Below, piece after piece: positions 11,900 through 21,685 of a DNA stretch of 64,000 nucleotides. The notes beneath the pieces are model-generated. The model ran no database searches. It was not told where the DNA came from and saw only the letters and a program-made list of their open reading frames with translations. Positions within the stretch are counted from its first letter, which is position 1, and each line of letters starts with the position of its first letter. Source of the DNA: Porphyra umbilicalis (taxonomy: Eukaryota > Rhodophyta > Bangiophyceae > Bangiales > Bangiaceae); NCBI GenBank assembly GCA_002049455.2, contig KV918818.1:1-64000 (forward strand), in the 5' to 3' direction. Made by a program: the position numbers and the translations under genes.

Positions 11900-12099
11900 G
11901 TACGTTTTTTCTTCAATGTGTTCCTCGTCCTTCCCCGTCCCCCCCCGAGCCCCAGCCGGGTTGTTTACTCTTCTGTTCTTCTTTTCTTGAGGCATCTGAT
12001 CGCCTCTACTGTCGACCTCCCCCTGCGTGTGGCGGCGCGCCGGGTGCTGCGCTTGTTTGCCTTGCTGACCATTTCTTTGTGCTGAGAATCATACCACAA

Positions 12100-13510
12100 A
12101 GATGAAGATACCAAATGGGGACCGACAATGGGGACGCTTTAACTGGAGAAGACAAAGGGACACAACAACAACTGGGAAAGAGGAAAGGGACTCAACGACG
12201 TCGTGGTCAGAAGAGTGAAGGAGCAGAACGAAAGGCCTCATTACAGTGCTGAAGCTCGGAATTCTATGGCAGCATCAAAAAGAGACGCTCCCCCGATGTA
12301 CAACCATTATGCTGAATACTGCATCACATGAAAAGTTAATTGCTCTGTCAGTCATCCCAACAATACTGGTAGAATGGGTGAAGCACTCGCTCGTGTGACG
12401 GGAAACACATTTGGCGCCTTAGGATAGAATCCTTATTGTTTGAGCAAACGTTATTTTGGAGTTGGACACACCGTTCGACTCAGCTCATCGAGATCTGTCC
12501 TGTGAGGCTATCTCCAAGTCAATCTGATCGAATGTCAAGAACTGGTGGATGCGCACTGGTGACTACTGGCTTTTTCCCAAACTGTGTGTCTGTGTTCTCA
12601 CGAAAAGTGGAAGCTTCGCTACCTGGTCCCTGCCCTGGGGGACCAACTTGTTACTCCAGCGACGCGAAGATGGATCACTCAAAATTGGATTGATCACATG
12701 GGCTACTTGATGACTGATGGCGATCATGATTCTGAGCAGGCCGATCGAGTCCTCTGCATCGATGGTCGACCACGCGGACGCCGCGCCCTCCTCATCGCAG
12801 TAGTTGACGACATGGCCCCCGCCAGTCTTGACGGAGCGTGGGGGAAAGTTGGTGAGGCGGGAAAGGTAGGCGGGGGGCACGTGGTTCGGGGGGGGGGTCG
12901 CTGGTTGGAGGGGGAGGGCAGGTAGTGAAGTGATGGGAGGGTTGTGGTGGGTGGTGGGTGGCGGTGTGTTGCCGCCTGCAAACAACAGACGCACCTTTGA
13001 AGTTGGGCGAGGTGGTCGACTCGGTTGGAAAGCGCGGCTGGGTGGGCGCCCGTGTGCCACGAGGTGTCTGTCACAGGCGGTGCTGGGTGGGGAAGGGCTA
13101 GCGAAATGCCTGCGCGGGCATCTGGCGGCCTTCGGAGTGCAGGCTTGGGCGAGAATGCGCGCGCGCTCGCAGACTGCCGCCACCTGCGAGAAAGGGCGAC
13201 CGGACACGCAAGTGCGAGCTTGATCCGGATCGATCGACTTGATCCGTAATGTTTCGGGCTATTCGACGCTGAGAAGCGCTTTGCGCGCTCAACCCATCGA
13301 TCACTGCCCTTTTTTTCCGAGCCTACGAGCGCAACTGGCACCTGAAGTTGAGTCTTCCCTGGAGCTTCCTGCAGGTATGTTTACTCCCTGTTCGGCAATA
13401 CATCGAGGCAACGGCATCCGTGGGCAGAAAGAACAATGGGCAAACGAGCTGGAATCAACGATTCTGGTGCTCCACTTTTGGCGTCGTTGATCCAGAATCG
13501 CGTCAGGGAC
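12100..13510. other. stretch with one coding-like fragment
   Basis: Mostly ordinary composition. On the minus strand at 12713-12877 a fragment reads like true protein (PPAYLSRLTNFPPRSVKTGG, then HVVNYCDEEGAASAWSTIDA), with mixed charge and hydrophobic residues. On either side the same frame becomes Pro-rich or featureless. It may be an exon or a duplicated gene piece. I do not recognise it. Confidence 0.3.
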
Positions 13511-13687
13511 AATACAGTCAATATCCGCTTACATGACACCCTTGCGCACTTGGTCAACTGTCCTGCCCAAGTTGCTGGATTGTCGCTGACTGCGTTGCCA
13601 CATCTGCGAGATCTGACCAATGAGATGCCCTCTGGCGTCTCGGTCGTCTGCAAATAGTTGAATACAGTCATTATTCGCTTATGTGCC
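13511..13687 (+). repeat. two direct copies of an ACAGTCAATATCCGCTTA motif
   Basis: The motif occurs at 13511-13532 and, with changes, at 13661-13682. A third copy lies at 14338-14358 and a fourth in opposite orientation at 14521-14543. The motif has no obvious coding meaning. Confidence 0.6.
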
Positions 13688-13722
13688 ATTCACTTGGAGA
13701 GCATGCTCTACAAGTGAATGGC
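13685..13722. repeat. 38-bp near-perfect palindrome
   Basis: GCCATTCACTTG and CAAGTGAATGGC face each other around a central AGAGCATGCTCT. The whole 38 bases equal their own reverse complement except for one symmetric pair. It overlaps the end of the second ACAGTCAATATCC motif copy. Confidence 0.85.
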
Positions 13723-13825
13723 CCCTAGAGCCTCAGGACCGCGATCTCTCGCGATCTCGGACTGAAATAGGGTGCTACTTTTGTGGCGCACCCCTGCCAT
13801 GAAAACACATAACGACTGTACTGCG

Positions 13826-13870
13826 TTCTCACACCGTGACTATTTCGGGGGAATAGTCACGGCGTGAGAA
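13826..13870. repeat. hairpin with 19-bp arms and 7-nt loop
   Basis: Left arm 13826-13844 starts TTCTCAC; right arm 13852-13870 ends GTGAGAA. One mismatch in 19 pairs, loop TCGGGGG. It sits about 100 bases after the palindrome at 13685. There is no gene close enough to call it a terminator. Confidence 0.85.
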
Positions 13871-14179
13871 GTCCGTGAGCTATAGTCCAATATCCGCCAT
13901 GGCATCCGGACACCAAGAGACGTCCTATCCGGCCATCGATCTCACGAACTACTCACGAACGTCTCACCAAGGCGATGCAAAAACTCTCTATTACCTTGAA
14001 AGATGGCTGGTGGAAACTCTCAGCCAATAGTTTAGTCGTGGCTTGTCGAACAGCCAATCCGACTTCATTTCTACGCCCTGTCGTCGGCTTTGCCTCTCCA
14101 ACCGCCATTTTTTGGAGGTAAGCAATATTGCTGTCATCCCAGTTTTGGCCAATGCCGTCCATATCGAGAGGGATGATCA

Positions 14180-14580
14180 ACTGTGCCTGTAGCACCCTGA
14201 AACAGTAACAGTCTGTGGCAGCCAGCCTGTAGCACACTGTATCAGGAACAGCCCGTAGCACCCTGTGGCAGCCTGCAGCAGCCTGTAACAGTAACAGCGT
14301 GTAGCAGCGTGTAGCAGCGTGTAGCAGCCTGTATCAGTACAGTCGATATCCGCTTATGTATCACCCCCACGCACGCACAGCCATGCAGGAAAAGGTGGGC
14401 TACAAACGTCCGCGCCGCGACCAGAAATAACTTCTCTCCTGCTCCACAGTGGCAGAAGGGCCGAATCTGGACATAATTGCTCTCCCAGTTATATGAGAGG
14501 GTGTCATATAACCGGAGCGCATATAAGCGGATATTGAGTGTAACAGCGTGTAGCACCCTGTAGCACCTTGTAACAGTATC
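14180..14580. repeat. imperfect 10-bp tandem repeats with an inverted motif pair
   Basis: From 14180 to 14338 the DNA is built of degenerate 10-base units such as GTAGCAGCGT and CTGTAGCACC, perfect around 14297-14327. The same units recur at 14540-14580. The two blocks are bounded inside by opposite copies of the ATATCCGCTTA motif (14338-14358 and 14521-14543), so the segment 14190-14580 is a loose inverted repeat around about 160 bases of unique sequence. Confidence 0.65.
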
Positions 14581-15499
14581 ATCCATCCAGCCGGATAAAG
14601 TCGTTCGACCAATAGGCAGTTGACCATGATCCTGTCTTGACTTCGACCACATCGGCCAAAGTTGGGAGGACAGCAATAGTACGATGGAATCGACTTCAGT
14701 CATTTGTCGGCAAGTGAGATTGCTGGACGGCGCTCGCTTCGTGCGTCATGACTCCGTCAGCATGTCTGCAACGCTCCTGCGTTTCGGCGTGTCCTCCCTC
14801 GTGCTGCGTGAGTGGTGGGCAACCGCGAGCCCTACGCTGCGGATCTTGCGCACCGCCGCCGATGCGTTGATGCAGACGTGGCCCCTCGCTGTGCCGTGGA
14901 TCTCTACCAACGTGCTGCCGCGCTGCGCGGCCGCACACCTTCGGCAGCCCCTTTGCAACCTGTGAGAGTCCTGACGTCCGACACTTTTACTACGTTTACG
15001 AAGTAAAAGAAGCAGCAGGGGAGAATGCACGACCGACTCGTAAGCGCAGTGCGAAGGGGCCCACGCTCAGGTGAGACCAACCGACTCGACCTCGACAACC
15101 AGCCAACAACGGCTGACGTTGCCCACTTTGGGGATGGGCGGTCACGTGCGGTCGCCGATGTGGTGCCAACGGGGCCCCCGACGCTATTTCTGTGGACACC
15201 TGGGTGCTGGCGCGGCACATTGGCCACGGCAACGCCCCGTCCGAGTGCCGCCATCCATGCTTTTTCGATGGGTTGTGGCCTCAGCCAACGAGAGATGCGG
15301 CGGAGCCGCCGCGGATGCGAGCCGCTCAGAGGCCACCAAGGCAGCACTGTATCCTACCACTCCGCCGCCGCCGCTCCTGTGCGTTTCCTCCTGTACCACT
15401 CCGCCGCCGCCTCCGCCCCGGTGCGTTTCCTCGGTTGGCAGCGGCGCACCCCGCTGGTCACCCACCGTTGCGGGTGCGCGTCCTCCCCGCCGCTGCCGC

Positions 15500-15760
15500 C
15501 GTCTGGATCTTGGCGAGACGGTACGCGTGGGCGCCATCTTCGGTCGCGTCCGCGCCGACCATTGCCTCTGTGTGGGCCTGATCCGCTGTGGCCAGGCACG
15601 CTGCAGCCACTGTTGCCGTTGGTTCACGCCTGTTGCCTGCTGTTTTGCTCTTTGCCACGTCAAGGCGGACATTGCGCGCGGCTGTCAGAGCGGTGTGTCC
15701 ACACTCAAAGCGGCGGCCATCCGCCTTGTGATCGAGCGCCGCGCGGTGGGCGGCAATGGG
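15500..15760 (-). pseudogene. possible ankyrin-repeat relic
   Basis: One minus frame reads ALDHKADGRRFECGHTALTA followed by ARNVRLDVAK, which resembles one ankyrin unit (xGxTALHxAARNGHLDVVKLL). A second, poorer unit may follow. The hydrophobic Leu pairs that close an ankyrin repeat are missing and no further units are seen, so at most this is a decayed gene piece. It lies directly upstream of, and antisense to, the start region of the membrane protein at 15822. Confidence 0.25.
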
Positions 15761-15821
15761 GCAAGGCCGTCCCCACGTCGTCGTCCCCCCCGTCCCTCCC
15801 CCCGCGACGCTCACCACCACC

Positions 15822-17794
15822 ATGGGCACCCTCAAACGTCGACGCGGCACCGGCATTGCGGTAGCAGCCGCCATGGCGGTGGCGGTGACCATGCTGGCGT
15901 CCGCGGCGGCCGTCGCTCCGTCTGTTCTCACACCGCCGACTGCGGCGGCGGCGGGCCGAGACGCACGGCTGTCGCCCACCGCCCGACAGCGGTGGCGGCC
16001 GCTCGCCGAGAACATTGGCGGCACCTACGTCGCGAGCCGGTCGCCGACGCCCCAGTGCCCGCCCGCCCTTTCCTTCGACTCCCTCTGGGCCACGCTCCTC
16101 CCGAACCGCGGGTGGTCGGCGACGTTTGGGGTGGCCACCCCGCGGTCAGCGAGCGATGAGGCCGAAGAGTGCCTCACCCCGCCGATGGAGGTGGTCGACC
16201 ACTGGGATGGCGACGTTCGGTTCGTCGAGCCCCCCTACGGCGCCCCCCTGGGTGGCCCGCTGCATGCCGCCACGGCGGCCTCCCCCGCCGTGGCGGCGGT
16301 GTGGGCCGCCATCGTCACCAGCAACGTTTTGGCGCTGGTCGCCACCGCCGGCGCGCCGTGGGGGTGTGGGCGCGCCGCCTACCCGCCGGACGCCGTCTTG
16401 TTTTTCGTGCGCACGCGTGACGCGCCGCTGCGGCTGACCATGACGGGCGCCGTCGACCTCGGCACCGTGCCCCGGCACGCCACGGGTCTCCTCGTCGCGT
16501 CGGGGGAGAGGAACATTTGTTTGATGCGCCAGACGCACAAGCGGGAGCGGCCGATGTCGACGGCGCCGCCGCTGTCGACGCTGCCGCCGCCGCCGTCGCC
16601 GCCGCCGGCCGCGGCGCTCCCCGAATTGTCCCCCGTCACGCCGCAGCCGACGGACCCGCCACGCCCCTCCCGCCCGCCTACGGCGCAGCCGGCGGACCCG
16701 CCACGCCCCTCCCGCCCGCCTACGGCGCAGCCGGCGGACCCGCCACGCCCCTCCCGCCCGCCTACGTCGCAGCCGGCCCCTGTGGCGGGCGGCAACGGGC
16801 CGCCATCGGCCCCGTCAGCGGCCGCGGTGGCGACGGCGACGCCGACCGACGACCCGCGCGGCGTGGCGCCAGCGTCCCCCCCGTCGTCATCGGCGGCCGG
16901 TGGCGGTGGGGGCGGCGGCCACAGCGGCGGCGGGGGTGGCGCGGCTGACGGCGGCGGCGGCGGGCGCGCCGCGCGCCCGCCCGTCGCCTTGATCGGCGGC
17001 CTGGTTGGGGGCGTTGTCGCCACCGTGGCCGGCGTCGCCGCCCTCCTGGGCGGCGGCTGGTTGCGCGACCGCGCGGGGCGGTGGGAGGCCATGGCAGGCA
17101 CCGAGGGGGGGGGCAGTGACCCCTCGAGTGACGCGGGCGGCAGCGGCGGCAGCGTGCCCGGCGGCTCCATGCCGGGGCGGCCGTCGGGGGGTGGGGGGAG
17201 TGGGGCGTGCCCCCGCCGCGTGACCCGCCGCTCGTCGTCGACGCGTGGCGGCCGCCCGACGCGCCCGCCGGTCCGCCCCACGGGGACGGGGGTGTCGCGG
17301 GGCTGCCGCCCCGCTCCCCCGCCGCCTCCACGGTGACGGACGACACGGGGGCGCCGTCGGACGGGGGCGCCCTCCTCCTCGGCGACTGGCCGCCCGCGGC
17401 GGCGGCGCCCCCCCGCGCGGCGCCCCCCGGCCCGTGGGCCACCGAGCCGCCCACGTCGCCGTCGCCGCCGCCGTCAGTGGCGGGCGGGCCCGCCGACGGC
17501 GGCAGCGACCGCCGCTCGAGCGCCTCTGCGCCGCCCCGCTCCGTGCGCTTTGCCGACGCCGTGGGTGAGGGGGGGGAAGCGGGGGCGCCGCCGCAGAGGG
17601 CGTGTCGACGGTCGGGGGGGAGGGCGCCGCCGCCGTCGAGGCGGCCTAGACGATCGGGGGGGGGGGGGGGGGGGTGCCGCCGCTGCACGGCGGCGGCGGC
17701 GGGCGGGTGGCCGCCGCGGTGTGGGGCGCCACGCGCGCGGGGGGGGGGGTGCCGCGGCGCGGCGTCCCGACGGGCGCCACGCGTCGGCCATTGA
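15822..17794 (+). CDS. putative secreted/type I membrane protein with Pro-rich stalk
   Basis: I chose the ATG at 15822 (CACCACC-ATGG context, C-rich leader) because it gives a clean signal peptide: MGTLKRRRGTG, then a hydrophobic Ala/Val stretch. An ATG at 15756 would add 22 residues in front. A lumenal domain of about 200 residues with several Cys follows, then three exact-length 14-residue Pro-rich units, a poly-Gly linker, and a membrane helix PVALIGGLVGGVVATVAGVA with Arg-rich residues after it. This frame stops at 17336. A coding-like tail (VTDDTGAPSDGGALLLGDWP; RSVRFADAVGEGGE) continues in another frame to 17794. The switch probably lies in the G-runs at 17104-17205, so a miscounted homopolymer or a small frameshift is likely. 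Function unknown; a cell-surface or wall protein is plausible. Confidence 0.65.
16647..16772 (+). repeat. three 42-bp tandem units inside the membrane protein gene
   Basis: Units at 16647, 16689 and 16731, nearly identical in DNA, encode PTDPPRPSRPPTAQ-type 14-residue repeats in the stalk. Near identity at the DNA level suggests recent expansion or homogenisation. Confidence 0.85.
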
Positions 17795-17999
17795 GAGAAA
17801 CAAGGCCGTTTTTTTCCCATGGATTCCCAACGCGGGTGGGGGGGGGGCGCCGGTCGCCACCGTCGGGGACAAGGGGCTGCCGCTGCTGCGGCCGCTAGAG
17901 GCTGCGGCGGCGGCGGCGGCTGCTGCGGCGGCGGCGGCGGCGGCGGGAATGGGCGCCGGCGGCTGGTCGTCCGTACCGTGCGGTGAAGCGCGTGACCCT

Positions 18000-18492
18000 C
18001 CACGAGCGATGGGGGGGGGGATGCCACCACCCATGGCGACGGCAGCAGCGGCAGCCACCCGCCGCGACCGCCCCTCCCCCCGACCGCGACGCGCGTGACG
18101 GCCGGCGTGGCAGCGGCGCTGTTCCCTGGTAGGCCGAGCGGCACGGCTCGGGGATGGAGCGCGGGGCCCGCCACGACGGTCGGCGCTCCCACGGCCGCCG
18201 CTGCCGTCGCCCGCGTGAAACAGTCTGATGAGTGTGGACGGGCAGCGTTGAGGGGGGTGCGGCAGAGGAGAACGTCGGGGGGAGGTGCAGGAAGGGCGGT
18301 GGCCGTGCGGTTGACGGTGGGCGAGAGCACGCGCCACGCGGCAAGGGGCCCGTCCATGCACCCGTCGAGGATATTGTCAGAAGAGGGGAGGGGGACAGAC
18401 CGGACCTTCACGCTATTCGGCAGGGTAGATACGTCTTGCTTTTCATGTCGACACCGTAGTAGCGGCTGCCGCGTCCGAGGATGCCATGTCAA
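18000..18492 (-). CDS. possible coding sequence, minus strand (weak)
   Basis: The minus frame reads DGPLAAWRVLSPTVNRTATA, then PAPPPDVLLCRTPLNAARP and further mixed sequence, more protein-like than the frames around it. Further along (below 18000) it dissolves into poly-Pro and Arg from the GC block. There is no domain and no clear start. Between 17795 and 18000 I see only homopolymer-rich GC DNA. Confidence 0.2.
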
Positions 18493-18499
18493 CCGCGTC

Positions 18500-20330
18500 G
18501 TTTGGCTGACGGAGACAAGGCCGACACTGGCATCGTCTATCGTAGAGCAAAATCATGTGTCGTCGATTCATTCAGTTCTGAACTCTTTTCGTGCACAAAA
18601 ACATATATGACTGTGGCGGCCGATTTCATCATCCAACAGTTGAATGAGCTCCATCGAATGGAGATACCGCGAGCCAAAAACGATTCGATCAAAAGTCAAA
18701 CTGGTCAATTATAAGTGGCCACTGTCCCGCATGGATGTTCTGGACAGACCTTTCCACGCCTAGTTAACGGGGGGACATTCGGATCTCGGCACGTTTCTTC
18801 ATTACAGTGCACACGAGCACTTGTGTTGCTTTTCAAGGACAATTGGCACGTCCTGTGCACCAGAGGCAACAGGAGCCTACGAACATGCCCCGCCCCCCAC
18901 CCACGCGTCTGCGCGCAGCAGAATCGCCAGGCAGCGGCTGCTGTGGCTTCTTCGTCGCCCCCCCACTTGTCTACATCGGTGATTTAAAGCCTGGTCAGGC
19001 CACTGGCATGGCGTCGTCATCCGGCCTACTTCCTCCTCCGCCGTGTCCCCACTGGTACGTGCACGTTCGCAAAAAAAGTAAGTAAAAAGCAGAAGTCTGT
19101 CTCACTGCTAGTACCGCTCAGTGACAGATGGATCCTGGATGAGAAATGCTACGTGGTTTGCAACCCACTTCTGCCGTCGCACTTTTGTTCTAGCCGCTGT
19201 CGTACTTTCGCAACCGTGTCTGCTGAGTTGTGTATGGCTTGTGTCTGGCTGTACGCAGTGATGCCGCTTCCTCTTCCCTGAAAATGCTATTCCCACAGCT
19301 GAATCACGCGTTAGTATGTGTTGTGTGCCACCAAGCCCGCCTGCATGACAACGCAGGCAAGCATCCCGACCAAGAGCCGGGCGGATGCCGCCAGCGTGAT
19401 CCGGACACTCGGTCCAGTGTTTTGAGATCGGATCATCTTTTCGGACGCCTTGTTGACTCCTTCGATCGAGCACGTGTGGACAGACGGAACTAAATCGACA
19501 ACGGAGAGCCCTTGACTGGAATAGTGCACAGAAGTCGTAACACGGCTTGGTAGATTCCGACCCTCACACGAATTAAGAATGGAATATACCTTACAGAGAA
19601 ACTTCCAGCCAATAGATGGCCGACAATCCTAACGTCCGCGTCACTGGGAACTTAACTGGGCGTTAAAATTGGCTGGGGGGGGAAATTTCCTGGTGTTGGC
19701 GGAAGTCAGCAGAATGAGGTGGACCGAGAAAAATCCAGGCACGTACGTGCAATACCCTGGCCTTCAGGGCGGTGGCGCGCTCGGCGACGCATAGATACCG
19801 GGTAAGCCGGCCGGCTCCACATGGCCGCGAGCACGCACGGGGGCACGTGCAGCCACGTTGCCGTGGCGGGGGGGCGTGGGGCGGGGAAAGGGGTGCCACC
19901 GCCGCCGCCACGGCGGCGGCGGCCCGCCAGCGTGGTGCAACGCCTACGGGAGGGGCCGTCACCCCGCTGCGCAGCGCACCTGCGCGCGGCCGACAAGGCG
20001 CACGGGCGGGCGGATGGGATCGACTACCGCGCGTCGGGGCGCCTCTAACCGTGCCGCGAGATGGCGTTAGCAACCGCCGACGTGCCGCCGCAACAGAAGC
20101 CGGCGCGCAGGCACGATCACCCGCGGGTCCTCGCGGGCGCGTCGAACCCCGCAAGTCGCTGCACGCGGTCGCCGCGCGCAACTCGGGGCGGTGGGGGGGG
20201 GCAGGGGGCAGGCGCCGTCTGGGCCCTGTGACCCTTGTGGCAGGACAGTCCTTCTCAGCCGCGTCACTCTATTCGCTTTTAGCGTCATCGCGACCCTTCC
20301 AACGCTGACACTCCCTGAGAGCAAACCCTG
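18500..20330. other. island and small GC block without a supportable gene
   Basis: 18500-19750 has ordinary composition with short frames only. 19760-20280 is GC-rich with competing open frames on both strands and no motifs. Confidence 0.45.
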
Positions 20331-20400
20331 CAACGTCGGCCCCAAGTCATATTTGCGAAACGTGGCGCAACGTGGCGCAAACGTGTCTCAATATTAAGGA
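20330..20400 (-). repeat. dispersed repeat copy (ACACGTT / GGCCGACGTTG family)
   Basis: Read on the minus strand this segment has GAGACACGTT, CCACGTT, AAATATG and GGGGCCGACGTTG in the same order as the copy at 55980-56055 and, in part, at 45610-45660 and 49080-49115. It is a diverged member of an unnamed dispersed repeat. Confidence 0.5.
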
Positions 20401-20516
20401 AATGGGGCCGGAACGCTCCCGCATCAACGTCTGCGACCCCATTGTGGCTTCGTTTTAACCGAATCAAATGACGTAAGTACAACGCATATGTTGGTTTCAG
20501 AAATGGGGCCTGTGCC

Positions 20517-20569
20517 GGACCGACCCCATTCCCGACCGGAAATGGGGTCGGTCCCAAGCCGACCCCATT
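20517..20569. repeat. alternative hairpins of AATGGGGTCGG
   Basis: GGACCGACCCCATT (20517-20530), its perfect complement (20541-20554) and a third part CCGACCCCATT (20559-20569) lie in a row. The middle segment can pair with either side but not both. Related AATGGGG/CCCCATT pairs occur at 33380-33417. Confidence 0.8.
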
Positions 20570-20589
20570 CTTCTATGCTTTCTCATTGG

Positions 20590-21685
20590 TCGAACGATTC
20601 AAAACAGTACAGAAGATAGCTCGCTTAAGCGAGCAACGTGTGGGCCCACGATCAGCCTTGGTTTTTCAATATCTTTCAGAAACGAGAAATTATCGATGTG
20701 GACCACTCCTCTCCACAGCGGACCGACAGCTCTCGCGAGATTTTTCGGTTACGGCGTGCTCAGAGGGAAGCGCGTCGGATATTTTTGCGTCCGCGTGCCT
20801 CCCACGCATCGCTCACAGGGCAATCTGAGAGGGGGGGGGCTGTCGAGCCGGGTGTGGTGTGCCTGCGTTGGCCCTCCCTGGGGGCCCACGTGGAGGGAGG
20901 TCGTGGCGCGAGGGCGGCAGGGGCCGTCGACTGCACCGCCCGGAGGGGCGAGATTGGGCCGGTCGCTGTGCCACAGCGATTGGGGCGCCCTGAGAGCTGC
21001 CTGAGGGGGTGCTAGAGCCCGAACGGTCGCCCCTGGATGGCGGGAGCCGCGATCCGTGCCATCTGGAAGGGGGTGGCCTCCGAGCCACCCTGCGTCAGTG
21101 GCAGGGGCCCGCACGAGCGCTGCCTGGGGGGGGCGGTGGGGGGGCACCTCGCCGCGCGTGCCTGGGAGGGGGGGTGGGGGATCATCCGGCGGGCATCAGC
21201 AGTGGGGGGGTGTGCTGGGGTGGCTGTCCGCAGTGGTCGGCCGGACACGCCATTTAGGGGATGGCACGGGGCGCCCACCCTGTCCCACCGCCGTCGTCAC
21301 GCCCATCCCGCCGCCGCCGATTTTTGCCCACCCACCACGCCTGCGAGCACGGCCAACGCGCCCTCTCCTCCATCCCACCGACCACGCGCTCCGCCCGCAT
21401 CGCTCGTGTTTTCCATCCCACTCGCCCCTCCTCCCCGTCCGGATGCGATCGGCACGCGCCGGTCGCTATCTTGCGCGCCGGCATCTCCATCTCACCCCCC
21501 CACCCCTCGGTGCACGCTTGGCTCCCTCCTCCTGGGCGATCTCGCTCGGGACGGGCGCTGCGTGCATCGGTCGCCTCCCCCCCCCCCACTTCTCCCTCTT
21601 GACGCCGGACTGCACGCGCCTGTTGTTTTCCCCATCCGCTTCCTGCGCCCCACGGGGTCCGGTCGTCGGCGTCCCTGCTCTCGCT
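20590..21685 (+). promoter_or_regulatory. upstream region and C-rich leader of the transposase gene
   Basis: 20590-20830 has ordinary composition; 20830-21260 is G-rich; 21290-21685 turns strongly C/T-rich on the coding strand and leads into the transposase ATG. The transposase frame stays open through this leader, but its composition there is Pro/Arg-rich and unlike the protein after 21686. I did not find matching terminal inverted repeats of the element by eye. Confidence 0.35.

Noticed and set aside
13826-13870. A transcription terminator
   Set aside because: No gene ends nearby and factor-independent hairpin terminators are not expected in nuclear genes.
16762-18000. Minus-strand continuation of the candidate at 18000-18492
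   Set aside because: It is antisense to the well-supported membrane protein gene and poly-Pro/Arg in content.
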